From contig NZ_BPUO01000001.1 of NCBI RefSeq assembly GCF_022179805.1, forward strand, positions 496,001-560,000: a DNA stretch of 64,000 nucleotides, in the 5' to 3' direction. Shown piece by piece: positions 8,316 to 18,667 of this stretch. Source of the stretch: Cupriavidus pauculus (lineage in GTDB: Bacteria > Pseudomonadota > Gammaproteobacteria > Burkholderiales > Burkholderiaceae). Numbering within the stretch: the stretch's first letter is position 1; each line of letters begins with the position of its first letter. The position numbers and the translations under genes were made by a program. Below the pieces are notes generated by a model. That model was not told the origin of the DNA, ran no database searches, and saw nothing but the letters and a program-made list of their open reading frames with translations.

Positions 8316-9266
8316 TCAGCTTGCCGGGGCAGGCTCCAGGCGCGGCAGTTGCGGAAGATCGGACGCCACCTCGGCAATCATGCGGCGCAGCCACATGACG
8401 TCGGGCGCGGCGTGGCAGCGCTCGTGCCAGAGCTGGTAGAAGCGCATGCGCGGGAACGTCACCGGCGACGGGACCATGCGGATCGGCAGGTACTGCGCGT
8501 AGTGCGCGGCAAACTGGCGGCCCGTGGTGAACACCATGTCGGTCTTCATCAGCACGTACGGCACCAGCCCGAAGTACGGCAGCGTGACCTGGATATTGCG
8601 CTTGTAGCCCTGCTCGGCCAACGCCTGGTCGATCATGCTGCGCTGCATCGACGCATACGGGGCGGGCGCCAGGTGCGGCATTTCCAGGTAGTGGCGCAGC
8701 GTCAGCCCGTGGCGCGCCAGCGGATGCTGCGCGCCCAGCATGCACACCACCTCGTCGTCGAACAGGGGCGAGATGTGCAGGTGCTCGGGCGGCGACAGCC
8801 AGTTGCCCACCACGATATCGAGATGGCCCTGCTCCAGCGCGTCCAGGAAGTCCGTGGACTGCGTCATCGGATGCACGAACAGCTTGGCGCCCGGCGCCAG
8901 CCGGCGCACGCGCTCGACGATATTGGGCAGGAAGAACGCGTCCAGGTAGTCGGGCGCGCCCAGGTGGAACGTGCGGGTGGTGGTGGCGGGGTCGAACTGC
9001 TGGGGCGGACGGGCGATGCGGTCCATGGCCGCCAGGCTCTGTTCGGCCAGCGCCAGCAGCTCGCGGCCGCGCTCGGTTGGCACCATGCCGCTCTTTCCGC
9101 GCACCAGAATGGCGTCGCCGGTGATTTCGCGCAGCCGCTTGAGCGTATTGCTGATGGCTGGCTGCGACTGGCCCAGGCGCACGGCGGTACGGGTCACGCT
9201 CTGCTCGGTCAGCAGGGTGTGAAGAACCCGCAGCAAATAAGTATCGAGATGGTCGCGTCCGTGCAT
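8316..9266 (-). CDS. LysR family regulator, divergent to xdhAB
   Basis: A 316-residue LysR-type regulator. The winged helix-turn-helix covers about residues 5-63, with VTRTAVRLGQSQPAISNTLKRLRE as the recognition region, and the effector domain follows from about residue 90. The ATG giving MHGRDHLD is chosen because it begins the HTH at the usual distance; a much longer in-frame reading upstream is antisense to xdhA. It is transcribed away from xdhA across a 279 bp gap, the classic layout for a LysR activator of the neighbouring operon. A purine effector is likely but not visible in sequence. Confidence 0.9.
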   Translation of the reverse strand: MHGRDHLDTYLLRVLHTLLTEQSVTRTAVRLGQSQPAISNTLKRLREITGDAILVRGKSGMVPTERGRELLALAEQSLAAMDRIARPPQQFDPATTTRTFHLGAPDYLDAFFLPNIVERVRRLAPGAKLFVHPMTQSTDFLDALEQGHLDIVVGNWLSPPEHLHISPLFDDEVVCMLGAQHPLARHGLTLRHYLEMPHLAPAPYASMQRSMIDQALAEQGYKRNIQVTLPYFGLVPYVLMKTDMVFTTGRQFAAHYAQYLPIRMVPSPVTFPRMRFYQLWHERCHAAPDVMWLRRMIAEVASDLPQLPRLEPAPAS

Positions 9267-9545
9267 GGCAGGAGCCGCCCGGCTCTTTTGACTGGCCTGG
9301 GTGGCATGGGGGAAGGGAACGGCGCATAGTGTAAGACAGCCACCCCTGATACGGTCAAATTCGGCGGTTCGTCCGGATGTACTACGGGAAGACCCGGAGT
9401 ACCCCCGCCAGACCATGCAGGGCAAGGGAAAGACGCCCGCCCGGCCAGCACCGGCGCGCGCCTTGATGGGGCATATCACCTGGGCCAAATATTGCAGGAA
9501 AAGCGCCGGTGCTATGTTTCCGCCATCCCCGAAAGAGAGAAGACC
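9267..9545. promoter_or_regulatory. divergent LysR / xdhA control region with inverted repeat
   Basis: The gap between the LysR gene and xdhA contains an imperfect inverted repeat at 9379-9402: GTACTACGGG, spacer AAGA, CCCGGAGTAC, with 9 of 10 arm positions pairing. It is a good candidate LysR operator. No strong sigma-70 promoter is obvious for xdhA; TTGATG at 9463-9468 is the best -35-like hexamer and would fit an activator-dependent promoter. Confidence 0.5.
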
Positions 9546-11042
<1,497 letters not shown>

Positions 11043-11055
11043 GGAAAGCAACGCC

Positions 11056-13437
11056 ATGAACAAGCAAACCGAACCCTTCCTGCTCGACGCCAGCGTGGCC
11101 GCCGAATCGTCGCCCCAGGTGGGCATCTCGCGTCCGCACGAGTCGGCCCACCTGCACGTGGCCGGCACCGCCACCTATACTGACGACATCCCCGAGCTGG
11201 CCGGCACGCTGCACGCCGCGCTGGGCATGAGCACCAAGGCACACGCCCGGCTGAAGTCGATCAACCTGGACCGCGTGCGCAAGGCGCCCGGCGTGGTGAC
11301 CGTGCTGACCGTGGACGACATTCCCGGCGTCAACGACTGTGGCCCGATCATCCATGACGATCCGATCCTGGTCCGCGATGTGGTCCAGTTCATCGGCCAG
11401 CCGATCTTCGTGGTGGTGGCGTCGTCGCATGACGCCGCGCGCCGCGCCGCGCGCCTGGCTGACATCGACTACGAAGACCTGCCGCCCATGCTGACGCCAG
11501 AGGCCGCGCACGCCGCGGGCAGCTATGTGCTGCCGCCGATGCACCTGACGCGCGGCGAGCCAACCCAGCACCTGGACGCCGCCGCGCATCGCGACAGCGG
11601 CAAGATCCAGCTGGGCGGGCAGGAACAGTTCTACCTGGAAGGCCAGATCGCCTACGCCGCGCCGCGCGAGAACGACGGCATGCACGTCTGGTGCTCGACG
11701 CAGCACCCCACCGAAATGCAGCACGCCGTGGCCCACATGCTGGGCTGGCAAGTGCACCAGGTGCTGGTGGAATGCCGCCGCATGGGTGGCGGCTTTGGCG
11801 GCAAGGAATCGCAATCGGCCATGTTCGCGTGCTGCGCGGCACTGGCCGCCTGGAAGCTGCTGTGCCCGGTCAAGCTGCGTCCGGACCGCGACGACGACAT
11901 GATGATCACCGGCAAGCGCCATGACTTCACGTTCGACTTCGACGTGGGCCACGACGACGACGGCCGCCTGGAAGGCGTGCGCGTGGAAATGCTGTCGCGC
12001 GCGGGCTTCTCGGCCGACCTCTCCGGCCCGGTGATGACGCGTGCCATCTGCCACTTCGACAACGCCTACTGGCTGCCGAACGTGCAGATCGACGGCTACT
12101 GTGGCAAGACCAACACGCAGAGCAATACCGCCTTCCGCGGCTTCGGTGGCCCGCAGGGCGCGTTCGCGATCGAGTACATCCTCGACAACGTGGCGCGTAA
12201 CGTGGGCAAGGATTCGCTGGAAGTGCGCCGTGCCAACTTCTATGGCAAGGGCGAGCGCAACGTCACGCCGTACGGCCAGACCGTGGAAGACAACGTCATC
12301 CACGAGCTGATCGACGAACTGGTGGCATCGAGCGAATACCAGGCCCGCCGCGCGGCAACGCGCGAGTTCAACGCGAAGAGCCCGATCCTGAAGAAGGGCA
12401 TCGCGATCACGCCGGTGAAGTTCGGCATCTCGTTCAACGTGGCCCACTACAACCAGGCCGGCGCGCTGGTGCATGTGTACAACGACGGCTCCGTGCTGGT
12501 GAACCACGGCGGCACCGAAATGGGCCAGGGCCTGAACACCAAGGTGGCGATGGTGGTGGCGCACGAGCTGGGCATCCGCCTGGAGCGCGTGCGCGTGACC
12601 GCGACCGACACCAGCAAGGTGGCCAACACGTCGGCCACGGCCGCATCGACCGGTGCCGACCTGAACGGCAAGGCCGCGCAGGACGCCGCGCGCCAGATCC
12701 GCGAGCGCCTGACCGCGTTTGCGGCCCGCAAGGCTGGCGTGGAGCCCGACACCGTGCGCTTTGGCGACGATCTGGTCATCGCCGGCGAGCTGCGCCTGTC
12801 GTTTGGCGACCTGGCCCGCGAAGCCTACGTGGCACGCGTGCAGCTCTGGTCCGACGGCTTCTACACCACGCCCAAGCTCCACTGGGACCAGAAGGCGCTG
12901 CAGGGCCGGCCGTTCTACTACTTCGCCTACGGCGCGGCATGCTCGGAGGTGATCGTCGACACGCTGACCGGCGAATGGAAGCTGCTGCGCGCCGACGCGC
13001 TGCACGACGCGGGCAAGTCGCTGAACCCGGCCATCGACATCGGCCAAGTGGAAGGCGCGTTCATCCAGGGCATGGGCTGGCTCACCACCGAGGAACTGTG
13101 GTGGAACCAGAACGGCAAGCTGATGACGCACGCCCCGTCGACGTACAAGATCCCGACCATCAACGATTGTCCGGATGCCTTCAACGTGCGGCTGTTCCAG
13201 AACAACAATGTGGAGGACAGCATCCATCGGTCGAAGGCCGTTGGCGAGCCGCCGCTGCTGCTGCCGTTCTCGGTGTTCTTCGCGATCCGCGATGCGATTG
13301 CGGCCGTGGCTGACTACCAGGTCAACCCGCCGCTGCGCGCGCCGGCCACCAGCGAAGCCATCCTCGATGCCGTGGAAGCCGTGCAAGCCGTACAGGCCGC
13401 GCAAGCCACCGTTGGCACCGACGCAGTACCCGCCTGA
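11056..13437 (+). CDS. xdhB: xanthine dehydrogenase molybdopterin subunit XdhB
   Basis: The 793-residue catalytic subunit carries the molybdenum cofactor and oxidises hypoxanthine and xanthine to urate. Visible signatures are the cofactor loops GGGFGGKESQ (about residue 243), FRGFGGPQG (about 363) and GGTEMGQGLNTKV (about 490), and the active-site glutamate in the C-terminal AVGEPPLLL segment (about 732). The start is set at the ATG with GAGGAAAG upstream, giving MNKQTEPFLL; longer readings run back into xdhA. The tail is rich in alanine and valine. XdhC follows after 28 bp. Confidence 0.96.
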   Translation: MNKQTEPFLLDASVAAESSPQVGISRPHESAHLHVAGTATYTDDIPELAGTLHAALGMSTKAHARLKSINLDRVRKAPGVVTVLTVDDIPGVNDCGPIIHDDPILVRDVVQFIGQPIFVVVASSHDAARRAARLADIDYEDLPPMLTPEAAHAAGSYVLPPMHLTRGEPTQHLDAAAHRDSGKIQLGGQEQFYLEGQIAYAAPRENDGMHVWCSTQHPTEMQHAVAHMLGWQVHQVLVECRRMGGGFGGKESQSAMFACCAALAAWKLLCPVKLRPDRDDDMMITGKRHDFTFDFDVGHDDDGRLEGVRVEMLSRAGFSADLSGPVMTRAICHFDNAYWLPNVQIDGYCGKTNTQSNTAFRGFGGPQGAFAIEYILDNVARNVGKDSLEVRRANFYGKGERNVTPYGQTVEDNVIHELIDELVASSEYQARRAATREFNAKSPILKKGIAITPVKFGISFNVAHYNQAGALVHVYNDGSVLVNHGGTEMGQGLNTKVAMVVAHELGIRLERVRVTATDTSKVANTSATAASTGADLNGKAAQDAARQIRERLTAFAARKAGVEPDTVRFGDDLVIAGELRLSFGDLAREAYVARVQLWSDGFYTTPKLHWDQKALQGRPFYYFAYGAACSEVIVDTLTGEWKLLRADALHDAGKSLNPAIDIGQVEGAFIQGMGWLTTEELWWNQNGKLMTHAPSTYKIPTINDCPDAFNVRLFQNNNVEDSIHRSKAVGEPPLLLPFSVFFAIRDAIAAVADYQVNPPLRAPATSEAILDAVEAVQAVQAAQATVGTDAVPA

Positions 13438-13465
13438 CCGCAACAAAGCCAGCGAGAGAATCACC

Positions 13466-14470
13466 ATGCAGGACGCCCCGCTCAAACCGTTCCATTTCGC
13501 CGATGCCACCCGCTGGGTGCGCGCCGGCGTGCCCGTGGCGATGGTCACCATCGTCGACGTCAAGGGCTCCGCGCCGCGCGAGCCGGGCATCCGCATGCTG
13601 GTGACGGCGGACGACCTGGTGGGCACCATCGGCGGCGGGCATCTGGAATGGCGCGGGATGGACGTCGCCCGGGCCATGCTGGCCAACCGCCATGTGCGCG
13701 GCAATCCGCATCGCCGTATCGAGCGCATTCCGCTGGGCCCGGCGTTGGGCCAATGCTGCGGCGGCGTGGTGAAGCTGGCGTTCGAGGTGCTGGGTGAGGC
13801 CGACCTGGCCTGGCTCGACGCCGTGGAATCGGCATTCAAGGCCGGGCGCGCACTGCAGCGCACGGTGCCGCTGGCCGGCGCCATCGGCGTGGAACCGAGC
13901 CGGGCCATGCTACCGACGGCGGCGCTGCAGGCCGACGATAGCTGGACCGATACGCTGGTGCCCGACGAAATGCATGTGGTGCTGTTCGGCGCCGGGCACG
14001 TGGGCCATGCGCTGGTGAAGGTGCTGTCGACGCTGCCGTGCCGCGTGCATTGGGTGGACGAGCGCGACACGCTCTTTCCCGCCGGCCTGCCCGGCAACAT
14101 CGAGCCCGAAGCCACCGACACGCCCGAAGCGGTGGTCGACCAGGCGCCGCCCGGGGCGTACTTCATCGTCATGACGCACAGCCATGCGCTGGATCAGCAA
14201 CTTTGCGAGCAGATCCTGCGCCGTACCGATTTCGCCTATTTCGGCCTGATCGGTTCGAAGACCAAGCGCGCCAAGTTCGAGCACCGCATGGCGGAGCACG
14301 GCATCGACCCGGCGCGCTTCCCCGAAATGACTTGCCCGATGGGTGTGGCGGGCATCACCGACAAGGCACCGGCTATGATTGCGGTTGCCATCGTCGCCCA
14401 GCTTTTGCAGGTTCGCGAGCAGCGCATTGCGGCGCTGCGTGCCAACCGGCTGGAGGCGGTGCTTCCGTAA
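13466..14470 (+). CDS. xdhC: xanthine dehydrogenase accessory protein XdhC
   Basis: A 334-residue chaperone that binds molybdenum cofactor, promotes its sulfuration and inserts it into XdhB. The N-terminal XdhC/CoxI domain contains VDVKGSAPREPGIRM and GTIGGGHLEW, and GQCCGGVV holds the paired cysteines near residue 96. A Rossmann-like C-terminal domain starts VVLFGAGHVGHALVKVL and includes YFGLIGSKTKRAKFE. The start is the first ATG after xdhB with a purine-rich leader (AGCGAGAGAA). It completes the xdhABC operon, and the deaminase gene begins 43 bp later. Confidence 0.95.
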   Translation: MQDAPLKPFHFADATRWVRAGVPVAMVTIVDVKGSAPREPGIRMLVTADDLVGTIGGGHLEWRGMDVARAMLANRHVRGNPHRRIERIPLGPALGQCCGGVVKLAFEVLGEADLAWLDAVESAFKAGRALQRTVPLAGAIGVEPSRAMLPTAALQADDSWTDTLVPDEMHVVLFGAGHVGHALVKVLSTLPCRVHWVDERDTLFPAGLPGNIEPEATDTPEAVVDQAPPGAYFIVMTHSHALDQQLCEQILRRTDFAYFGLIGSKTKRAKFEHRMAEHGIDPARFPEMTCPMGVAGITDKAPAMIAVAIVAQLLQVREQRIAALRANRLEAVLP

Positions 14471-14513
14471 CAGAACAGCCGTGATCCGGCTGTCAGCATA
14501 GAAAAGAGGCCCC

Positions 14514-15578
14514 ATGACCATCGATGCCGCGCTGGCGGACAAGATCCGCCGTACCCCCAAGGCCGAATTGCACGTGCATATCGAAGGCACGCTCGAACCC
14601 GAGCTGATCTTCCGCCTGGCCCAGCGCAACAGCGTCAAGCTGGCCTACGCCGACGTGGAGGCGCTACGCGCCGCTTACGCGTTCACCGACCTGCAGTCGT
14701 TCCTGGACATCTACTACGCCGGCGCCAGCGTGCTGCTGACCGAGGAAGATTTCTTCGACATGACGATGGACTACGTTAAGCGCGCCGTCGCCGACAACGT
14801 CCGCCATGCCGAGATTTTCTTCGACCCGCAAACCCACACCGAGCGCGGCGTGCCCATCGGCACCGTGATCGACGGGATTTCCGATGCGCTGGCCCAGGCC
14901 CGCACCGAATACGATTTTTCGAGCAGCCTGATCCTCTGCTTCCTGCGCCATCTGCCCGAAGCCGATGCCTTCACCACGCTCGAAGCCGCGCTGCCCTATC
15001 GCGACCGCTTTGTCGGCGTGGGACTGGATTCGTCCGAGCGCGGCAATCCGCCCGAGAAGTTCGCGCGCGTCTTCGCCAAGGCCCGTGAACTGGGCCTGCA
15101 TCTGGTGGCCCATGCCGGCGAGGAAGGCCCCGCGCAGTACGTGATCGACGCACTGGACATCCTGAAGGTGGAGCGCATCGACCACGGCGTGCGCGCGATT
15201 GACGACGACGCGCTCGTGCAGCGTCTGGCCCGCGACCGCATCGCGCTGACCGTGTGCCCGCTGTCGAACCAGAAGCTGAAGGTGTATCCGGATCTGCGCG
15301 ACCACTCGCTGAAGAAGCTGCTCGATGCCGGCGTGGCCGTGACGCTCCACTCGGACGACCCGGCCTATTTCGGCGGCTACATGAACGCCAACTGGGAGGC
15401 AACGTTCGAAGCGCTGCCCCTGGACGCCGCGGATGCCCACAAGCTGGCCCGCAACAGTTTTGAAGCGGCCTTCCTGCCTGCCATGCAGAAGGCCGAATAC
15501 CTGGCCGAAGTCGACCATTTCTGGTCGGCCTCGCCCGAGTCCCCGCCCGCCACGGCCAACGTGAATTCCACGACCTGA
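14514..15578 (+). CDS. adenine/adenosine deaminase (adenine deaminase type likely)
   Basis: A metal-dependent purine deaminase of the adenosine deaminase superfamily (354 aa). Zinc ligands are in ELHVHIEGTLEP near residue 20 and in HAGEEG near 200, with the catalytic VERIDHGVR (about 220) and HSDDPAYFGGY (about 282). The variant VGVGLDSSERGNPP and the short ADE-like architecture resemble the fungal-type and Pseudomonas adenine aminohydrolase branch more than classical adenosine deaminases, so the product is probably hypoxanthine from adenine. It sits directly after xdhC, supplying hypoxanthine to XdhAB. A purine-rich AGAAAAGAGG site precedes the ATG. Confidence 0.88.
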   Translation: MTIDAALADKIRRTPKAELHVHIEGTLEPELIFRLAQRNSVKLAYADVEALRAAYAFTDLQSFLDIYYAGASVLLTEEDFFDMTMDYVKRAVADNVRHAEIFFDPQTHTERGVPIGTVIDGISDALAQARTEYDFSSSLILCFLRHLPEADAFTTLEAALPYRDRFVGVGLDSSERGNPPEKFARVFAKARELGLHLVAHAGEEGPAQYVIDALDILKVERIDHGVRAIDDDALVQRLARDRIALTVCPLSNQKLKVYPDLRDHSLKKLLDAGVAVTLHSDDPAYFGGYMNANWEATFEALPLDAADAHKLARNSFEAAFLPAMQKAEYLAEVDHFWSASPESPPATANVNSTT

Positions 15579-15660
15579 GCGGGCGCATACCCAGAACGCC
15601 GGATGCCACGCCCGCTGCCGCCAGGCACGGGCGGGGCACCGGCCGCCCCGAGACAAGACG

Positions 15661-17004
15661 ATGACGACGACTTCCCCAGCTTCCCGCACCAACGGTGCCG
15701 TCACCCGCGCCATCCGTGGCCGTATCCTGCATTTCCTGCGCGACCCGCAGTTCCATGAGGATGCCTATCAGTATTGGGAAGACGGCGTGCTGATCGTCAC
15801 GGCCGGACGCGTGGCCGCCGTGGGCGCGTACGACGCGCTGGCGCACGAGATTCCGGCCGGCGCCGAGGTCATCGACCATCGCGGCAAGCTGATCGTGCCG
15901 GGCTTCATCGACACGCACATCCACTACCCGCAGACGGACATCATCGCGTCGCCGTCGCCGGGCCTGCTGCACTGGCTGGATACCTACACGTTCCCCGAGG
16001 AACGCCGCTTCAGCGACGCCGCCTATGCGCGCGGCGTGGCCGAGTTCTTCACTGACGAACTGCTGCGCAACGGCACCACCACGGCGATGGTCTGGAGCAC
16101 GGTGCACGCGGCATCGGCCGACGGCCTGTTTGCCGCCAGCCAGGCTCGCAATATGCGCATGGTCACAGGCAAGGTGCTGATGGACCGCAACTGCCCCGAC
16201 TTCCTGCAGGACACCGCCGAGAGCGGCGCCCGCGAATCGGCCGACCTGATCTCGAAGTGGCACGGCAAGGACCGTCTGGCCTATGCCATCACGCCGCGCT
16301 TCGCCCCCACGTCCACCGAAGCCCAACTGGCCGCCTGTGGCGAGCTGGCACGCGCCCACGACGACGTCTTCATCCAGACGCACGTGGCCGAGAACCGCGA
16401 CGAAGTGAAATGGGTGGCCGACCTGTTCCCCGACGCGCGCAGCTACCTGGACGTCTATGACCGCTACAACCTGCTGCGCCCGGGTGCGTTCTACGGCCAT
16501 GCGATCTACCTGGACCCCGAGGATCGCCGCCGGCTGGCCGACAGCGGCGCGGCCGTGGCGCACTGCCCCACGTCGAACCTGTTCCTGGGCAGCGGTTTCT
16601 ATGACTTCCACCAGTCCGATGCCAACCGCCTGAACGTGACGCTGGCCACCGACGTGGGCGGCGGCACGTCGTTCTCGATGTTCCGCACCATGAACGCGGC
16701 CCACAAGGTGGCGCGCATGGGCGGCTACCACCTGACCGCGCTGCGCATGTTCTACCTGGCCACGCGCGCCGCCGCCGAAGCCATGGGCTGGCAGGACCGC
16801 ATTGGCAGCTTCGAGACGGGCTGCGAGGCCGACTTCGTCGTGCTGGACCCGCAAGCCACGCCGCTGATCGCGCGCCGCAGCGGCCGGTCGGAGACGCTGG
16901 AGGAACAACTGTTTGCGTTCGCGATGCTGGGCGACGATCGTGTGATCGACAGCGTGTACATCATGGGCGAGCAGACGGCGGCAGCCGAATCGCTGGCTGC
17001 CTGA
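15661..17004 (+). CDS. guaD: guanine deaminase
   Basis: A 447-residue amidohydrolase that converts guanine to xanthine, the substrate of the upstream XdhAB. Metal ligands appear in PGFIDTHIHYPQTD (about residues 80-93). GLLHWLDTYTFPEERRF, VAHCPTSNLFLGSGF and LATDVGGGTSFSMFRTM are characteristic of the guanine deaminase subfamily. The length is usual. It is the last gene of the rightward xdhABC-deaminase-guaD group, 82 bp after the deaminase, and is followed by an intrinsic terminator. Confidence 0.95.
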   Translation: MTTTSPASRTNGAVTRAIRGRILHFLRDPQFHEDAYQYWEDGVLIVTAGRVAAVGAYDALAHEIPAGAEVIDHRGKLIVPGFIDTHIHYPQTDIIASPSPGLLHWLDTYTFPEERRFSDAAYARGVAEFFTDELLRNGTTTAMVWSTVHAASADGLFAASQARNMRMVTGKVLMDRNCPDFLQDTAESGARESADLISKWHGKDRLAYAITPRFAPTSTEAQLAACGELARAHDDVFIQTHVAENRDEVKWVADLFPDARSYLDVYDRYNLLRPGAFYGHAIYLDPEDRRRLADSGAAVAHCPTSNLFLGSGFYDFHQSDANRLNVTLATDVGGGTSFSMFRTMNAAHKVARMGGYHLTALRMFYLATRAAAEAMGWQDRIGSFETGCEADFVVLDPQATPLIARRSGRSETLEEQLFAFAMLGDDRVIDSVYIMGEQTAAAESLAA

Positions 17005-17021
17005 TCACGTTTTGTCCGGAT

Positions 17022-17064
17022 AAAGGGGCTTTTTCGACGCATGCAGTCGAAAAGTCCCTTTTAG
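17022..17064 (+). terminator. intrinsic terminator after guaD
   Basis: A long stem pairs AAAGGGGCTTTTTCGAC with GTCGAAAAGTCCCTTT (one bulge and one mismatch) around a GCATGCA loop and ends in TTTT. It separates the purine operon from the desaturase gene. Confidence 0.8.
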
Positions 17065-17074
17065 GCGACATGTA

Positions 17075-17088
17075 TTGATTGGAATCAA
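17075..17088. promoter_or_regulatory. perfect FNR/Anr box
   Basis: TTGATTGGAATCAA matches the consensus TTGAT-N4-ATCAA at every defined position. The wider 17071-17092 stretch is also palindromic apart from one pair. If used as a class II site centred at -41.5, transcription would begin near 17123. That supports translation from the ATG at 17177 rather than the GTG at 17126. The site would place the oxygen-requiring desaturase under an oxygen-sensing regulator. Confidence 0.75.
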
Positions 17089-17176
17089 CACAAACGTCAT
17101 CAAACCCTTCTAGCCTGTCGCCTTCGTGCGCCCTCACAAGATGGGCGCCACCGTATTCCGACTCGCTGGACCATCG

Positions 17177-18358
17177 ATGACCGCCCGATCCGACACGCTT
17201 TCCGCTGCCGATGCCGATGCCCTCGGCACGGCACCCCCTCCCGGCCAACCTCAGCCGACCCGCCGTTCCGGCAACGTACCGCTTCCGGAACCCATCGCCT
17301 TCGAGGCTCCCTTCCCCAATCGCAAGACCATCCGCAGCTGGCTGATTCCGCTGGGCAACCGCAGCACGCCGCGCGCGCTGATGCTGTTCGCGTTCGACTA
17401 CGCGCTGTTCGCGGCCGTGCTGGCCGGCGTGGTGCTGGTGTCGGCATGGTGGGCCAAGGTGGCGCTGGGCGTACTGGCCGGCCTGATCATCGCGCGGCTG
17501 TTCATCATCGGCCACGATGCGTGCCATCAGAGCCTGACTGACCATCGCGGCCTGAACAAGTGGCTCGGGCGGCTGACCTTCTTGCCGTCGCTGACGCCCT
17601 ATAGCCTGTGGGAAGTGGGCCATAACGTCGTGCACCACGGCTACACCAACCTCAAGGGCTTCGATTTCGTCTGGGCGCCCTACTCGCTCGAAGAATTCCG
17701 CGCGCTGCCGCGCCGCCGCCGCGTGATGGAACGCATCTACCGCAACGGCTTTGGCGCGGGCCTGTACTACCTGATCGAGATCTGGTGGTTCAAGCTGTTC
17801 TTCCCCAGCAAGCGCCAGATGGCCACGCGCCGTGCAATCTTCATGTGGGACTGCGCGCTGGTGGCAGCCTTCGGCGCGCTGTGGATCGGCGCGCTGGCAG
17901 CGCTGGCCCTGGTCACGGACCAGTCGGTGCTGCTGATGGTCGGCACGGGCTTCGTGCTGCCGTTCCTGGTCTGGAATACGACGGTCGGCTTCGTCCTCTA
18001 CGTGCACCACACGCATACGAGCGTGGCCTGGTACGACACCAAGCCGACTTGGTCGCGCGCCCAGCCGTTTGTCTCGACCACCGTGCACCTGCGCTTCGGC
18101 ATGGGCATTGGCGCAGCGCTCCATCACATCATGGAACACACGGCGCACCACGTGGACATGAGCGTGCCGCTGTACCAGCTCAAACGCGCGCAGGCCCTGC
18201 TGGAACACGCGCTGCCGGGTCGCATCATCATCGAGAACTTCTCGTGGCGCTGGTATTTCCGGACCGCACGTCGCTGCAAGCTGTACGACTTCAAGGCGCT
18301 GTGCTGGACCGATTTCCGCGGCCGACAGACGAGCGAAAATAGCCCGGTGCCTGCCTGA
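17177..18358 (+). CDS. membrane fatty acid desaturase
   Basis: An integral-membrane di-iron acyl desaturase (393 aa) that introduces double bonds into lipid acyl chains using O2 and an electron donor. The three histidine boxes are HDACH (113-117), HNVVHH (149-154) and HTAHH (321-325), separated by hydrophobic helices at about 70-112 and 235-290. ATG 17177 is chosen because the FNR-type box would put the transcript start near 17123; an in-frame GTG at 17126 and ATG at 17141 are alternatives, and none has a strong ribosome site. No ferredoxin or reductase gene is adjacent. It is a single-gene unit between purine genes. Confidence 0.9.
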   Translation: MTARSDTLSAADADALGTAPPPGQPQPTRRSGNVPLPEPIAFEAPFPNRKTIRSWLIPLGNRSTPRALMLFAFDYALFAAVLAGVVLVSAWWAKVALGVLAGLIIARLFIIGHDACHQSLTDHRGLNKWLGRLTFLPSLTPYSLWEVGHNVVHHGYTNLKGFDFVWAPYSLEEFRALPRRRRVMERIYRNGFGAGLYYLIEIWWFKLFFPSKRQMATRRAIFMWDCALVAAFGALWIGALAALALVTDQSVLLMVGTGFVLPFLVWNTTVGFVLYVHHTHTSVAWYDTKPTWSRAQPFVSTTVHLRFGMGIGAALHHIMEHTAHHVDMSVPLYQLKRAQALLEHALPGRIIIENFSWRWYFRTARRCKLYDFKALCWTDFRGRQTSENSPVPA

Positions 18359-18396
18359 GAATCATTCGCAAAACCATCGTAACATCGCCAGATTGG

Positions 18397-18425
18397 TGGA
18401 CTTTATGCCGCCGTCTGGCTACAAT
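18397..18425 (+). promoter_or_regulatory. sigma-70 promoter of the Mn-riboswitch transcript
   Basis: TGGACT (4 of 6 to consensus) is followed after exactly 17 bp by TACAAT (5 of 6). The predicted start near 18432 lies just before the riboswitch aptamer. Confidence 0.65.
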
Positions 18426-18434
18426 GCCCACTTC

Positions 18435-18600
18435 CATTGGGGAGTAGCCGCCCTGATCTCACCGCGCCGCGCAATGCGGCATCCGGAAGACAGGGGCGTA
18501 CGTCAACAGACTTGACCGCGACAGCGGTTATGGCGTGCGCAGCCCAGGACCTTGTGTCCAGCGCCTGGCGAGACCGATGACCATTCCTTTCTGGCCGGGC
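18435..18600 (+). ncRNA. yybP-ykoY Mn2+ riboswitch
   Basis: Conserved aptamer pieces appear in the right order: GGGGAGTAGCC at 18439, CGTCAACA at 18501 and GGCGAGACCGATGACC from 18568. These form the L1 and L3 docking loops that hold Mn2+ in this Rfam class. The intervening GC-rich arms can form the paralogous hairpin legs. The gene downstream is a GDT1-type manganese exporter, the expected partner, so high Mn2+ should raise expression. Downstream, a CCTTTC/GAAAGG hairpin (18586-18609) competes with a perfect 8-bp long-range stem (18595-18602 with 18643-18650), a plausible expression platform. Confidence 0.9.
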
Positions 18601-18667
18601 CGGGAAAGGTATGTGTCATTGGCATCTCGCAAGATGCGTATGCGGCCCGGTTATTGCACCTATAAGA

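Noticed and set aside
4294-8439. 1381-codon plus-strand open frame opposite the DUF924-globin-FtsX genes
   Set aside because: It is antisense to several well-supported genes, its peptide is an H/R/Q/A-rich low-complexity sequence, and high-GC third positions keep this frame free of stops.
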